Below the pieces are notes generated by a model. The model did no database searches. It was given only the letters and a program-made list of their open reading frames with translations, and had not been told where the DNA came from. Positions 17,676 through 26,301 of a DNA stretch of 64,000 nt are shown one piece after another (position 1 is the stretch's first letter; the number at the start of each line of letters is the position of its first letter). The stretch comes from Chryseobacterium mulctrae (GTDB lineage: Bacteria; Bacteroidota; Bacteroidia; Flavobacteriales; Weeksellaceae). The stretch is from positions 4,225,001 to 4,289,000 of the forward strand of contig NZ_VAJL01000001.1 of the NCBI RefSeq assembly GCF_006175945.1, in the 5' to 3' direction. Position numbers and translations under genes: made by a program.

Positions 17676-20600
17676 ATGAAGTTAGCAGAAATATCCATTA
17701 AAAGGCCATCCCTCGTTATCGTATTGTTTACGATTCTTACGTTGGGAGGTTTATTAAGCTACTCCATGATGGGGTACGAGTTGATTCCGAAATTTGAAAC
17801 CAATATGGTAACTATTTCTACGGTTTATCCGGGGGCTTCACCTTCTGAGGTAGAAACTTCGGTGACCCGAAAGATCGAAGATGCTGTAGGTTCTTTGGAA
17901 AACGTAAAAAAGGTAGAATCATCTTCATACGAAAGTTTATCAGTGATCATGGTTCAGTTGAACACAGGTGCTGATGTAAACTATGCTTTGAATGATGCTC
18001 AAAGAAAGGTAAATGCTATTTTGGCAGACCTTCCGGAAGATGCAGATCCTCCTTCTTTGCAGAAGTTCTCATTGGATGATCTACCGATCATGACTTTGAG
18101 TATTACCAGTAACAAGCTGAATAATAAAGAGCTTTACGACCTTTTAGATAAAAAGATAGAGCCTATTTTTTCCCGTGTAAACGGTGTTGCTCAGGTTGAC
18201 CTTGTTGGTGGACAGGAAAGAGAAATTCAGGTGAATTTAGATGAAAAGAAATTGCAGGGTTACGGTCTTTCTATTGGAGACGTGCAGCAGGCAATTCTTT
18301 CTTCTAACTTAGATTTCCCTACAGGTGCTTTGAAGACCAGAACTTCAAGATCTACCATCAGACTTTCTGGAAAGTATAGAGATGTCAATGAAATGAATAA
18401 CCTTGTTGTTTCTAATAAAAATGGAGCACAGGTGCGTCTTTCAGATATCGCTACTGTTTTTGACAGCCAAAAAGATGTAGAAAAAGTGGCAAGATTCAAT
18501 CAGAATTCTACCATTTTGATGCAGGTGAAAAAACAATCTGATGCCAATGCGGTAGCGGTTTCAGAATTGGTTCAGAAAACTATTGCTCAGGTTCAGACAG
18601 ATTATAAAGTTCAGGCGATCAAAGTAAGTATCGTAGATGACTCTACAGATTTTACGCTTGAAGCAGCAGATCACGTAATTTTCGATTTATTTTTAGCGAT
18701 TATTTTGGTGGCTATTGTAATGTTGTTATTCCTTCACAATATCAGAAACGCATTTATTGTAATGGTTTCTATTCCGTTGTCTTTGATTGCTACAGTGATC
18801 GGAATGTATTTGATGGGATATACTCTAAACTTAATGAGTTTATTAGGACTTTCATTGGTGGTAGGTATTCTTGTGGATGACGCGATCGTAGTTCTAGAAA
18901 ACGTTTACCGTCACATGGAAATGGGGAAAAGCAGAATTCGTGCAGCGTACGATGGAGCTTCAGAGATTGGATTTACGGTAACAGCGATCACGATGGTAAT
19001 TGTGGTGGTATTCTTACCTATTGCAATGAGCTCGGGCTTGGTATCTGATATCTTAACTCAGTTCTGTATAACGGTCGTTATTGCAACATTGTTTTCATTA
19101 TTGGCTTCATTTACTATTATTCCTTGGTTATCTTCAAGATATGGTAAATTGGTTCATTTATCAGGTAAAAATCCTTTTGAGAAATTTATCCTTTGGTTTG
19201 AAAAGCAATTGGAGAAATTCACACACTGGATCACAGGAATCTTGGAGTGGGCTTTAAAATCAACTTTAAGAAGAATAATGACCGTAATTGTTACTTTCAT
19301 TATCCTAATTGCTTCATTTATGTTGGTGGCATTCGGATTTATCGGAGGTGAATTCTTCCCTAAAATGGATAGAGGACAGTTCCTTGTTCAGATGGAATTA
19401 CCTAAAGATGCTTCTGTAGAAAAAACCAATCAAATAACTCTTGAGGTTGAAAAATATCTTAGAGCAGATAAAGATGTTGTGGATATGATTACAACGGTTG
19501 GTCAACAATCGTCAGGTTTTGGTGGTGCACAGGCAACTTTGTATCAGTCAGAAATTCAGGTAATTTTAGTTGATAAATCTGAACGTAATGAAAGTACAGA
19601 TATTAAATCTGCTAAAATTAAAAGAGCTTTAGAAGAAAAATTCACTGGAGTTGAATTTAAAACAGCGCCAATCGGATTAATGGGAGCAGACAATGCACCA
19701 ATCGAAATGGTAGTAACGGCTCAGGATAACGAAACAGCAAATAAAGAAGCCAACAGAATTCTAGAATTACTTAAGAAAGTTCCTGGTTCTGTAGATGCTG
19801 AATTGTCAACTGACTCAGGAAACCCAGAAGTTCAGGTGAATATCGACAGAGATAAAATGGCTTCTTTAGGTTTAAATCTTTCGAGTGTAGGACAAACGAT
19901 GCAGACTGCATTTAATGGAAATACAGACGGGAAATTCAGAGCTGGAGAATATGAATATGATATCAACATCCGTTTTGGTGATGCCAACAGACAGTCGATC
20001 GAAGATGTAAGAAACTTGATGTTTACAAATCCTCAAGGTGAACAGATCAGATTAAGTCAGTTTGCAGAAGTGAAAATGGGTTCAGGACCAAGTTTGCTAG
20101 AACGTAGAGATAAAGCGCCTTCTGTAAAGGTGAAATCTAAAGTTGTGGGTCGTCCTGTAGGAGATGTTGCCAACGAATGGGCAGCGAAGTTTATGGATAA
20201 CGAAAAAACAAAACCTGCAGGTGTTTCTTATATCTGGAGTGGTGATATGGAAAACCAGACTGAAGGTTTCGGTACTTTAGGAATTGCTTTATTAGCAGCT
20301 ATTGTATTGGTTTATTTGGTAATGGTTTCATTGTACGACTCGTTTGTATATCCGTTTGTGGTATTGTTCTCAATTCCTTTGGCATTGATCGGAGTAATGG
20401 TTATTTTGGCCATCACCGGAAATTCAATTAACATCTTTACGATGTTGGGGATGATTATGTTGATTGGTTTAGTTGCGAAAAACGCGATCATGATCGTCGA
20501 TTTTGCCAATATGAGAAAAGCTGCAGGAGCAACTACGCATGATGCTTTGATTCAGGCAAACCACGCTCGTCTTCGTCCGATCTTGATGACAACCATTGCG

Positions 20601-20864
20601 ATGATCTTCGGTATGATCCCGATTGCAATTGCAAAAGGAGCAGGAGCGGAGATGAACAATGGTCTTGCTTGGGTAATCATCGGTGGTTTGACATCATCAT
20701 TATTCCTTACTTTGATCATTGTACCGGTAGTATATTCACTATTCGACTCAATGTTAAGAAGAATGGGTAAACATGAAAAGCCAGACTATGAAGCTGAAAT
20801 GAAAGCTGATTACGAACATAGAGAACTAAGTGAAGACGGGTTTACCGCAAAACACGTAGATTAA
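17676..20864 (+). CDS. RND efflux pump, AcrB-like permease
   Basis: A 1062-aa inner-membrane proton antiporter of the hydrophobe/amphiphile RND family. It begins with KLAEISIKRPSLVIVLFTILTLGG (first helix), has two large periplasmic loops, twelve predicted helices and the proton-relay motif GILVDDAIVVLENVYRHME near residue 400. The second half repeats the topology, with GLVAKNAIMIVDFANMRKA. Length is typical. Gene order (regulator, outer-membrane factor, adaptor, pump) defines a complete multidrug-type exporter; substrates are unknown. Confidence 0.95.
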   Translation: MKLAEISIKRPSLVIVLFTILTLGGLLSYSMMGYELIPKFETNMVTISTVYPGASPSEVETSVTRKIEDAVGSLENVKKVESSSYESLSVIMVQLNTGADVNYALNDAQRKVNAILADLPEDADPPSLQKFSLDDLPIMTLSITSNKLNNKELYDLLDKKIEPIFSRVNGVAQVDLVGGQEREIQVNLDEKKLQGYGLSIGDVQQAILSSNLDFPTGALKTRTSRSTIRLSGKYRDVNEMNNLVVSNKNGAQVRLSDIATVFDSQKDVEKVARFNQNSTILMQVKKQSDANAVAVSELVQKTIAQVQTDYKVQAIKVSIVDDSTDFTLEAADHVIFDLFLAIILVAIVMLLFLHNIRNAFIVMVSIPLSLIATVIGMYLMGYTLNLMSLLGLSLVVGILVDDAIVVLENVYRHMEMGKSRIRAAYDGASEIGFTVTAITMVIVVVFLPIAMSSGLVSDILTQFCITVVIATLFSLLASFTIIPWLSSRYGKLVHLSGKNPFEKFILWFEKQLEKFTHWITGILEWALKSTLRRIMTVIVTFIILIASFMLVAFGFIGGEFFPKMDRGQFLVQMELPKDASVEKTNQITLEVEKYLRADKDVVDMITTVGQQSSGFGGAQATLYQSEIQVILVDKSERNESTDIKSAKIKRALEEKFTGVEFKTAPIGLMGADNAPIEMVVTAQDNETANKEANRILELLKKVPGSVDAELSTDSGNPEVQVNIDRDKMASLGLNLSSVGQTMQTAFNGNTDGKFRAGEYEYDINIRFGDANRQSIEDVRNLMFTNPQGEQIRLSQFAEVKMGSGPSLLERRDKAPSVKVKSKVVGRPVGDVANEWAAKFMDNEKTKPAGVSYIWSGDMENQTEGFGTLGIALLAAIVLVYLVMVSLYDSFVYPFVVLFSIPLALIGVMVILAITGNSINIFTMLGMIMLIGLVAKNAIMIVDFANMRKAAGATTHDALIQANHARLRPILMTTIAMIFGMIPIAIAKGAGAEMNNGLAWVIIGGLTSSLFLTLIIVPVVYSLFDSMLRRMGKHEKPDYEAEMKADYEHRELSEDGFTAKHVD

Positions 20865-20886
20865 TATAACAACCTTTAATTAACCT

Positions 20887-20919
20887 AAAAGCGCATCAAT
20901 TTTATTGATGCGCTTTTTT
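20887..20919 (+). terminator. Intrinsic terminator of the RND efflux operon
   Basis: The stem aaagcgcatcaat / attgatgcgcttt with a short loop is followed by tttt, 23 bp after the pump stop. Confidence 0.88.
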
Positions 20920-20921
20920 AT

Positions 20922-20955
20922 GTCATTGCGATGAGCGAAGCGAAGAGGCAATCTC
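20922..20955. repeat. Dispersed palindromic repeat fragment (GTCATTGCGA type)
   Basis: The stretch gtcattgcgatgagcgaag, continuing cgaagaggcaatctc, is a form of the GTCATTGCGA...GCGAAGCGA...GCAATCTC intergenic repeat that I recall from many bacterial genomes. A related GTCATTCCGA copy is at 33336-33413. Confidence 0.6.
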
Positions 20956-21014
20956 AAAAAACTAATCAGAGTATTTGTATTTAAGTAGCAATCTAGGCAA
21001 TGCTTTATAAAAGT

Positions 21015-21180
21015 TGGTTCACGCAAAGGCGCAAAATTTTTAATATCAAACCGTTTTAAGGCGCAAGAAAATCGAAGATTTTCGGTAACTTTTTGTAGAT
21101 TGAATTTTTATCGTAGATAAAATCTTTGCGTCTTAAAAACATTACCTAAATCAAATGCTTTGCGCCTTTGCTATTAACCA
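21015..21180. repeat. Intergenic nested inverted-repeat element (copy D)
   Basis: Outer arms gcaaaggcgcaaa (21022-21034) and tttgcgcctttgc (21160-21172) are perfectly complementary. An inner pair (ttttaaggcgcaag near 21053 and ctttgcgtcttaaaa near 21125) is nearly complementary. At the left inner arm a hairpin gaaaatc-gaa-gattttc occupies 21067-21083. The same architecture, with different sequence, is seen in copies A, B and C. There is no ORF inside. Confidence 0.7.
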
Positions 21181-21189
21181 AAAACCATA

Positions 21190-21221
21190 AAAAAGACTTC
21201 CGGAATGAACCGAAAGTCTTC
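21190..21221 (-). terminator. Intrinsic terminator of the J-KTSC gene
   Basis: On the minus strand the stem aagactttcgg / ccggaagtctt (one mismatch) is followed by a T-run, about 25 bp after the stop codon. Confidence 0.75.
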
Positions 21222-21246
21222 ATTTATTTTAAAATAACAGATATTA

Positions 21247-21693
21247 TTAATCCACCATTACTTCACCAGACTTTCTAAAGGTAAAATTCCCATAGATATG
21301 TCTTCTTGCGAAACGACTTGGCGAATCTGCATTCACCATTTTGATATAGGTATTTCTAGGAACACCAATGTATTCAAACATTTTACCATTCAAGTGCTGA
21401 ACTTTTAGAATAGATTTCTCCAAATAAAAATCAGTAATGATTGAAGTGGTAATTGTTTCTGTGTATTCTTCTTTGTATTTTTCCTGCGTTTCAGGGTTGA
21501 TGCTTACCAAAAAATGATAGGCTTCAATCACAGATTTGCTTTTTTCTTCTGCAGCCAGTTTCCCTTCTTCATCATTCACAAATTTATCAGGATGCGTATC
21601 TTTCATCACATTTCTGTAAATTGTTTTTAAATCTTTCAAAGTAGCGGTATTGTCTACCTCAAGAAGTTTTCTGTAATCACCTATTTTTTTCAT
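21247..21693 (-). CDS. J-domain protein with C-terminal KTSC domain
   Basis: The 148-aa protein (ATG 21693, MKKIGDYRKLLEVD; the TTG at 21702 is less likely) has an N-terminal J domain with the HPD signature in THPDKF, which in DnaJ proteins stimulates DnaK ATPase. The C-terminus (LNGKMFEYIGVPRNTYIKMVNADSPSRFARRHIYGNFTFRK) matches a KTSC domain, a small domain of uncertain, possibly nucleic-acid-related function. The glycine/zinc regions of true DnaJ are absent, so this is a specialised co-chaperone. Confidence 0.85.
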   Translation of the reverse strand: MKKIGDYRKLLEVDNTATLKDLKTIYRNVMKDTHPDKFVNDEEGKLAAEEKSKSVIEAYHFLVSINPETQEKYKEEYTETITTSIITDFYLEKSILKVQHLNGKMFEYIGVPRNTYIKMVNADSPSRFARRHIYGNFTFRKSGEVMVD

Positions 21694-21809
21694 AACGTAC
21701 AATCCTTATTTCGGGGTGCAAAATTAAGAATTTAAATTGAGAAAACCGTAAGTTTTTGATTATTAATTTGTTTTGTGATAGAAAATAATTTACACTGAAT
21801 ATTTTACAT

Positions 21810-22226
21810 CTACAAAACCTCCCTCTTCAACTCCTCAATTTTCTCCTCAATAAACCCAGTTTTATCCTTCTTCACCTCATTCAAAATTATCTTTTGACTT
21901 TCAGGAATTTCAGAATATTTTTCAGCCCAAAGATTAATTTCTATCAATAGTGGTAGTAGATTAATGCCTTTTTCGGTAAGTTTATATAAGACTTTTGCTT
22001 TACTGTCAGGATGATCTTGTTTGCTGATGATGCCATTTTCTTCAAGCATCAAAAGACGTGAAGCTAAAATATTTGTCGCTATTTTTTCGTCAGATTTTAG
22101 AAATTCTCCGTAAGTACACTGTTTTGCAAACATTAAATCTCTCACAATCAACAACGACCATTTGTCACCCCATACGTCTAATGAGCTGCTGATAGGGCAA
22201 TCTGATCTCTTTTTTGAATTGGACAT
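21810..22226 (-). CDS. HxlR family transcriptional regulator
   Basis: A 138-aa winged-helix regulator with the family-typical N-terminal Cys (RSDCPISSSLDVWGDKWSLLIVRDLMF) and the wing GIISKQDHPDSKAKVLYKLTEKG. Some members sense electrophiles or redox state through that cysteine. It is divergent from the Old Yellow Enzyme gene with about 107 bp between them and probably controls the ene-reductase / SDR / MDR genes downstream, as such pairs often do. Confidence 0.92.
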   Translation of the reverse strand: MSNSKKRSDCPISSSLDVWGDKWSLLIVRDLMFAKQCTYGEFLKSDEKIATNILASRLLMLEENGIISKQDHPDSKAKVLYKLTEKGINLLPLLIEINLWAEKYSEIPESQKIILNEVKKDKTGFIEEKIEELKREVL

Positions 22227-22333
22227 AAAATTATTTTTAAATAATTAAATAAAATAACTTGCATTTTGAAAGTAATTTGTAGATTTGTACTTGCAAAACG
22301 CAAGCAAATTTATCGAATTAAATTTAAAATACA

Positions 22334-23425
22334 ATGGAAAACATTCTTTTTGATGCTTACAAGAGCAAAAACTTAGATTTTAAAAACCGTATTGTAATGG
22401 CTCCAATGACCAGAAGCCGTTCAGATAATCGGGAGAATAAAGCAACTGAACTAACTGCAAAATATTACCAACAAAGAGCTACTGCAGGTTTAATTATTAC
22501 AGAAGGTACTTTCATCAGTCCCGAAGCGGTCGGTGTAATCAATGTTCCCGCAATCTATAGCCCAGAACAAATCGAAGGTTGGAAACTCACCACAGAAGCA
22601 GTTCACAAAGAAGGCTGAAAGATTTTCGCACAGCTTTGGCATACAGGCGCTTATTCTCATCCAGATTTGCATAATGGTAAAAAACCTTTGGCTCCGTCAA
22701 ACGTAAATCCTCAACAACAAGTTTTTACAGCTAAAGGTTTTCAGCCGAGCGAAGAGCCTCAACCAATGACTACAGAAGACATTAAACAAACCGTAAATGA
22801 TTTCAAACAGGCAGTTCTTAATGCTTTCGAGGCTGGTTTTGATGGAGTAGAGCTTCATGGTGCAAACGGTTATTTGCTTCAACAGTTTTTTAGCAAAAAT
22901 TCCAATCTCCGCAGCGATGAATATGGTGGTTCGATAGAAAACAGGGCAAGAATTCTTTTCGAAATTCTCGATACCATTAAAGAAGTAGGAGGTTTAGAAA
23001 AAGTAGCAGTTCGTCTAAATCCTTCTCTCAACGGTATCATGGGGATTTTAGTCGACGATGAAACCATTGAACTTTACAACTACATCGTCACTCGTCTCAA
23101 TGATTACGATTTGGCATATTTGCATTTAATAGAGCCTTTTACAGATGTTTCAGATAATTCTTATGCTATTCAGGAAGTCGCAAAACATTTCCGCAAAATC
23201 TACAACGGAACGATCATTATCAACCGTGGTTTCAACAAAGAAACTGCCACAAAAGTCTTACAAGATGGCGACGCAGATTTGGTTTCTTTCGGAACTCCTT
23301 TTATTGCCAATCCCGATTTGGTAGAGCGTTTCAAGACCAATGCACCACTCAATCAACCGGATCAGACGACTTTTTACACGCCTGGCGAAAAGGGGTATAC
23401 AGATTACCCGACTCTTAACAATTAA
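22334..23425 (+). pseudogene. Old Yellow Enzyme family alkene reductase, interrupted by TGA
   Basis: FMN-dependent ene-reductases of this type reduce electrophilic alkenes using NADPH. Codons 1-94 give the N-terminal part (FKNRIVMAPMTRSRSDN) and end AVHKEG followed by TGA at 22616-22618. The same frame continues KIFAQLWHTGAYSHPDLHNG and the rest of the barrel (VELHGANGYLLQQFFSKNSN, RIDEYGG-like SDEYGGSIENR) to TAA. Family members usually have GG at this place (KGGKIF), so a GGA-to-TGA change is the likely lesion. The rest, 363 codons in all, is intact. Either a recent nonsense mutation or a sequence error. Confidence 0.88.
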
Positions 23426-23430
23426 AAATA

Positions 23431-23507
23431 TTTGGGCGAACGGGCGGGCTTTCCGCTATATCTTTTGTTTCACAAAAGGATGCCGCTGCAATCCCTGTCG
23501 CAAACCA
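23431..23507. repeat. Dispersed intergenic repeat (gggcgggctttccgct type)
   Basis: The stretch contains cgggcgggctttccgctat, then a T/A stem, then aaaggatgccgctgcaatcc. I recall this composition from a repeat scattered through flavobacterial genomes. It is much richer in GC than its surroundings and non-coding. It lies between the broken alkene reductase gene and the first SDR. Confidence 0.55.
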
Positions 23508-23544
23508 AGTCATAACAACATACAACATTTAAAACAAACAAAAA

Positions 23545-24249
23545 ATGAAAACAACAGGTAATACAATATTCATCAGTGGCGGAAGTGCCGGAATTGGTTT
23601 AGCTATCGCTAAAAAACTAAACGCAGAAGGCAACAAAATAATCATTAATGGCAGAAACGAAGAACGTCTTCAAAATGCTTTACAACAACTTGATGCCGCT
23701 GTAGCAATTCAAGGTGATCTTTCTTTAGAAGCAGATAGATTAAGAATTGTAGAAGATCTAAAAAACAATCATCCTGAAGTAAACATAATTATCAATAATG
23801 CAGGAGCTGCATTTGCTTATCTATTAAACGAAACTCAAAACGCACATGAAAAAGCAGCGATTGAAATGAACACCAATTATTTCAGCGTCATTCATTTCAC
23901 AGAACTTTTGCTCCCTCATTTAGTTCAAAAAACGGAAGCAGCGGTAATCAATATTTCATCAATTGCAGTTTTTGGAAGCCACAAAATGTTGCCGACTTAT
24001 GGTGCAACAAAAGCAGCTTTACATAGCTACACACTTGCTTTGAGACAAACTTATGAAGAGCAACAGAATGTTCAGATTTACGAAGTGTATCCACCATTAG
24101 TAAACACAGATTTCTCAGCAGAAATAGGTGGAGCCAACGGAATTACTCCTTCTGAAGTTGCTGACGAATTGTTTTTGGCACTCGCAAAAAATCAATTTGA
24201 TGTTCCGGTAGGAGACTCTAAACAGTTTTTTGCAAAAGAATTAGTTTAA
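23545..24249 (+). CDS. Short-chain dehydrogenase/reductase (DltE-like)
   Basis: A 234-aa Rossmann-fold NAD(P)-dependent oxidoreductase. It has the cofactor motif SGGSAGIGLAIA (11-22), NNAG, catalytic Ser in NISSIAVFGS, and YGATK with the active Tyr and Lys. Substrate is not evident. It follows the alkene reductase on the same strand and is the first of two SDRs; both probably belong to the HxlR-controlled redox group. Confidence 0.9.
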   Translation: MKTTGNTIFISGGSAGIGLAIAKKLNAEGNKIIINGRNEERLQNALQQLDAAVAIQGDLSLEADRLRIVEDLKNNHPEVNIIINNAGAAFAYLLNETQNAHEKAAIEMNTNYFSVIHFTELLLPHLVQKTEAAVINISSIAVFGSHKMLPTYGATKAALHSYTLALRQTYEEQQNVQIYEVYPPLVNTDFSAEIGGANGITPSEVADELFLALAKNQFDVPVGDSKQFFAKELV

Positions 24250-24316
24250 AACAAACTAAAAAAAATTCTATATTAGAGATAATAATTAATGTGAAATGTT
24301 TGAAAGTCAACTTTTC

Positions 24317-24334
24317 ATCCCAAAGCTTTGGGAT
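24317..24334. terminator. Possible terminator hairpin
   Basis: The perfect palindrome atcccaaagctttgggat is followed by tttattt, 68 bp after the first SDR stop. The stem is short and without a proper loop, so the call is tentative. Confidence 0.4.
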
Positions 24335-24481
24335 TTTATTTCTCATTCTTAAAGTGAAAAAAATACCTTTAAAATTTCATAAAATCACTCCCTTTAGGGG
24401 CGGGGGAAATTAATTTTTATGAAATTTTTTAAACACAATTTAAATGTACCAACAGAGAATTTTAACTTTTAAAATATAATC

Positions 24482-25246
24482 ATGGAATTAAAAGGAAAAA
24501 CAATTCTGATAACAGGCGGAGCTTCAGGAATCGGACTGGAAGCTGCTAAACAGTTTTTAGAAATTGGAGCCAAAGTTATTATTACAGGTAGAAATCAAGT
24601 TAAACTTGAGGCAGCAAAAAAACAGTTTCCAACTCTTATTGTCATAAAAAGCGATGTTTCTGTAGCAGAAGATGCAGTATTGCTTTTTGATAAAGTCCTA
24701 GTAATAGGTGGAATCGATATTCTATACAATAATGCAGGAGTTGGTGTTCCGGCAATTAACTTAAGAGTTCCAAACGAAAAACATTTTGAAAATGCGGTTT
24801 ACGAAATGGAAGTCAATTATCTCGGCGTAATTCGTTTAAATAATCTTTTTCTCGAAATGCTTACTTCAAGAAAAGAAAGTGCAATTATCAATACAACTTC
24901 AATTCTAAGCTACGTTCCGTCACTTCTCGAAGCAACGTATTCAGCTTCCAAAACGGCATTGGCATTTTACACAAAATCGCTCAGAGAACATCTGCGGATT
25001 ATCAATAGCAAAGTTAAAATATTTGAGCTGCTTCCTCCAGTAGTTGATACTGAAATGACAGTTTCCAGAACAGACAAAAAAATGACAACGGAAGAGTTGG
25101 TAAAAGGTTTGATTTTCGGTTTAAAGAATGATAATTATACAATTCGAGTGGGAGATACAAAATTGGTATACTTTCTCAACAGGTTTTTCCCTAAATTAAC
25201 ATTTGGATTGGTAAATCCTAAGAAATCAGAGCAGTATCTTAAATAA
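24482..25246 (+). CDS. Short-chain dehydrogenase/reductase (DltE-like)
   Basis: A 254-aa SDR with [11 protein letters not shown] (cofactor loop), LYNNAGVG, catalytic Ser in [11 protein letters not shown] and YSASK. It differs from the preceding SDR enough not to be a recent duplication. It is followed after 11 bp by an MDR-type oxidoreductase, so these two are an operon. Substrate unknown. Confidence 0.9.
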   Translation: MELKGKTILITGGASGIGLEAAKQFLEIGAKVIITGRNQVKLEAAKKQFPTLIVIKSDVSVAEDAVLLFDKVLVIGGIDILYNNAGVGVPAINLRVPNEKHFENAVYEMEVNYLGVIRLNNLFLEMLTSRKESAIINTTSILSYVPSLLEATYSASKTALAFYTKSLREHLRIINSKVKIFELLPPVVDTEMTVSRTDKKMTTEELVKGLIFGLKNDNYTIRVGDTKLVYFLNRFFPKLTFGLVNPKKSEQYLK

Positions 25247-25257
25247 AAATTGAAATT

Positions 25258-26259
25258 ATGAAAGCATTTAGCATCAGTCATTACAATAAAAACAGTGAGC
25301 TCCAGCTTGCAGATATGCCCGAACCGATTGTGAGAGAAGATGAGGTTTTAGTTGAAATTTATGCAGCGAGTGTTAATCTTTTAGATTCAAAAATAAAAAG
25401 CGGAGAATTTAAACTGATTTTACCTTACAAAATGCCACTTATTTTAGGTCACGATGTTGCTGGAGTGATTATAAAAGTAGGTTCCAGAGTTAAGAACTTC
25501 AAAGTTGGAGACGAGATTTATGCAAGACCATCAGATTTTCATATAGGAACTTTTGCCGAATTTATTTCTATCAATGAAAAAGATGTTGCCTTAAAACCTA
25601 AAAACTTGACGATGGAAGAAGCAGCCTCAATTCCTTTGGTTGGTTTAACGGCTTGGCAGGCTTTAGTTGAAAAATCGAAGGTTCAAAAAGGTCAGAAAGT
25701 TTTTATTCAGGCAGGCTCTGGTGGAGTTGGAACTTTTGCAATACAGTTGGCAAAACATCTCGGTGCAACGGTGGCAACAACAGCCAGTGAAAAAAGTTTT
25801 AATTTTTTGAAAAACCTCGGTGCAGATGTACTGATTGATTATAAAACACAAAATTTTGAAGATGTATTAATCGATTATGATGTTGTACTAAACAGCCAAG
25901 ATTCTAAAACACTTGAAAAATCTTTTGAAGTAGTAAAGTCTCAGGGTAAAATTATCTCGATTTCCGGACCGCCAACTCCTGTTTTTGCAGAAGAATTTAA
26001 TCTGCCGTGGTATGTGAAATTTGCTACAAAATTATTGAGTAGTAAGGTCAGAAAAATCGCTAAAAAACAAAATATTAATTATTCATTTCTTTTCATGAAA
26101 GCCAATGGAAAGCAGTTAGCAGAAATTACAAAAGTGATAGAATCCGGAAAAATAAAACCTGTAATTGATAAAGTTTTTCCTTTCGAAAATACAAATGCAG
26201 CGGTAAAATATGTAGAAAGTGGTCGTGCAAAAGGAAAAGTAGTTATCAAAAGGAAATAA
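25258..26259 (+). CDS. NADPH:quinone oxidoreductase-like MDR protein
   Basis: A 333-aa medium-chain dehydrogenase/reductase of the zinc-independent quinone oxidoreductase type. It has an N-terminal GroES-like domain with LGHDVAGVI and the coenzyme domain loop AGSGGVGTFAIQLAKHLGA, and no zinc-ligand cysteines, as expected. It probably reduces quinones or reactive carbonyls. The adjoining reductases and the HxlR regulator suggest a role in electrophile or redox stress. Confidence 0.9.
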   Translation: MKAFSISHYNKNSELQLADMPEPIVREDEVLVEIYAASVNLLDSKIKSGEFKLILPYKMPLILGHDVAGVIIKVGSRVKNFKVGDEIYARPSDFHIGTFAEFISINEKDVALKPKNLTMEEAASIPLVGLTAWQALVEKSKVQKGQKVFIQAGSGGVGTFAIQLAKHLGATVATTASEKSFNFLKNLGADVLIDYKTQNFEDVLIDYDVVLNSQDSKTLEKSFEVVKSQGKIISISGPPTPVFAEEFNLPWYVKFATKLLSSKVRKIAKKQNINYSFLFMKANGKQLAEITKVIESGKIKPVIDKVFPFENTNAAVKYVESGRAKGKVVIKRK

Positions 26260-26263
26260 TATT

Positions 26264-26293
26264 AAAAAAAGCAGGAGCTTTACAACTCCTGCC
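26264..26293 (-). terminator. Intrinsic terminator of metE
   Basis: The stem gcaggag / ctcctgc with an 8-nt loop lies between two converging genes. The A-run on the plus strand side becomes a T-tract for minus-strand transcription, so it best serves metE. Confidence 0.8.
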
Positions 26294-26301
26294 TAAATAA
26301 T

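Noticed and set aside
8502..22618. TGA recoding (selenocysteine or Trp) to explain two interrupted genes
   Set aside because: TGA also serves as a normal stop in this window (for example at 42128-42130 and in the ATGA overlap at 30793), no selenocysteine genes or SECIS-like structures are seen, and the two positions would need different residues.
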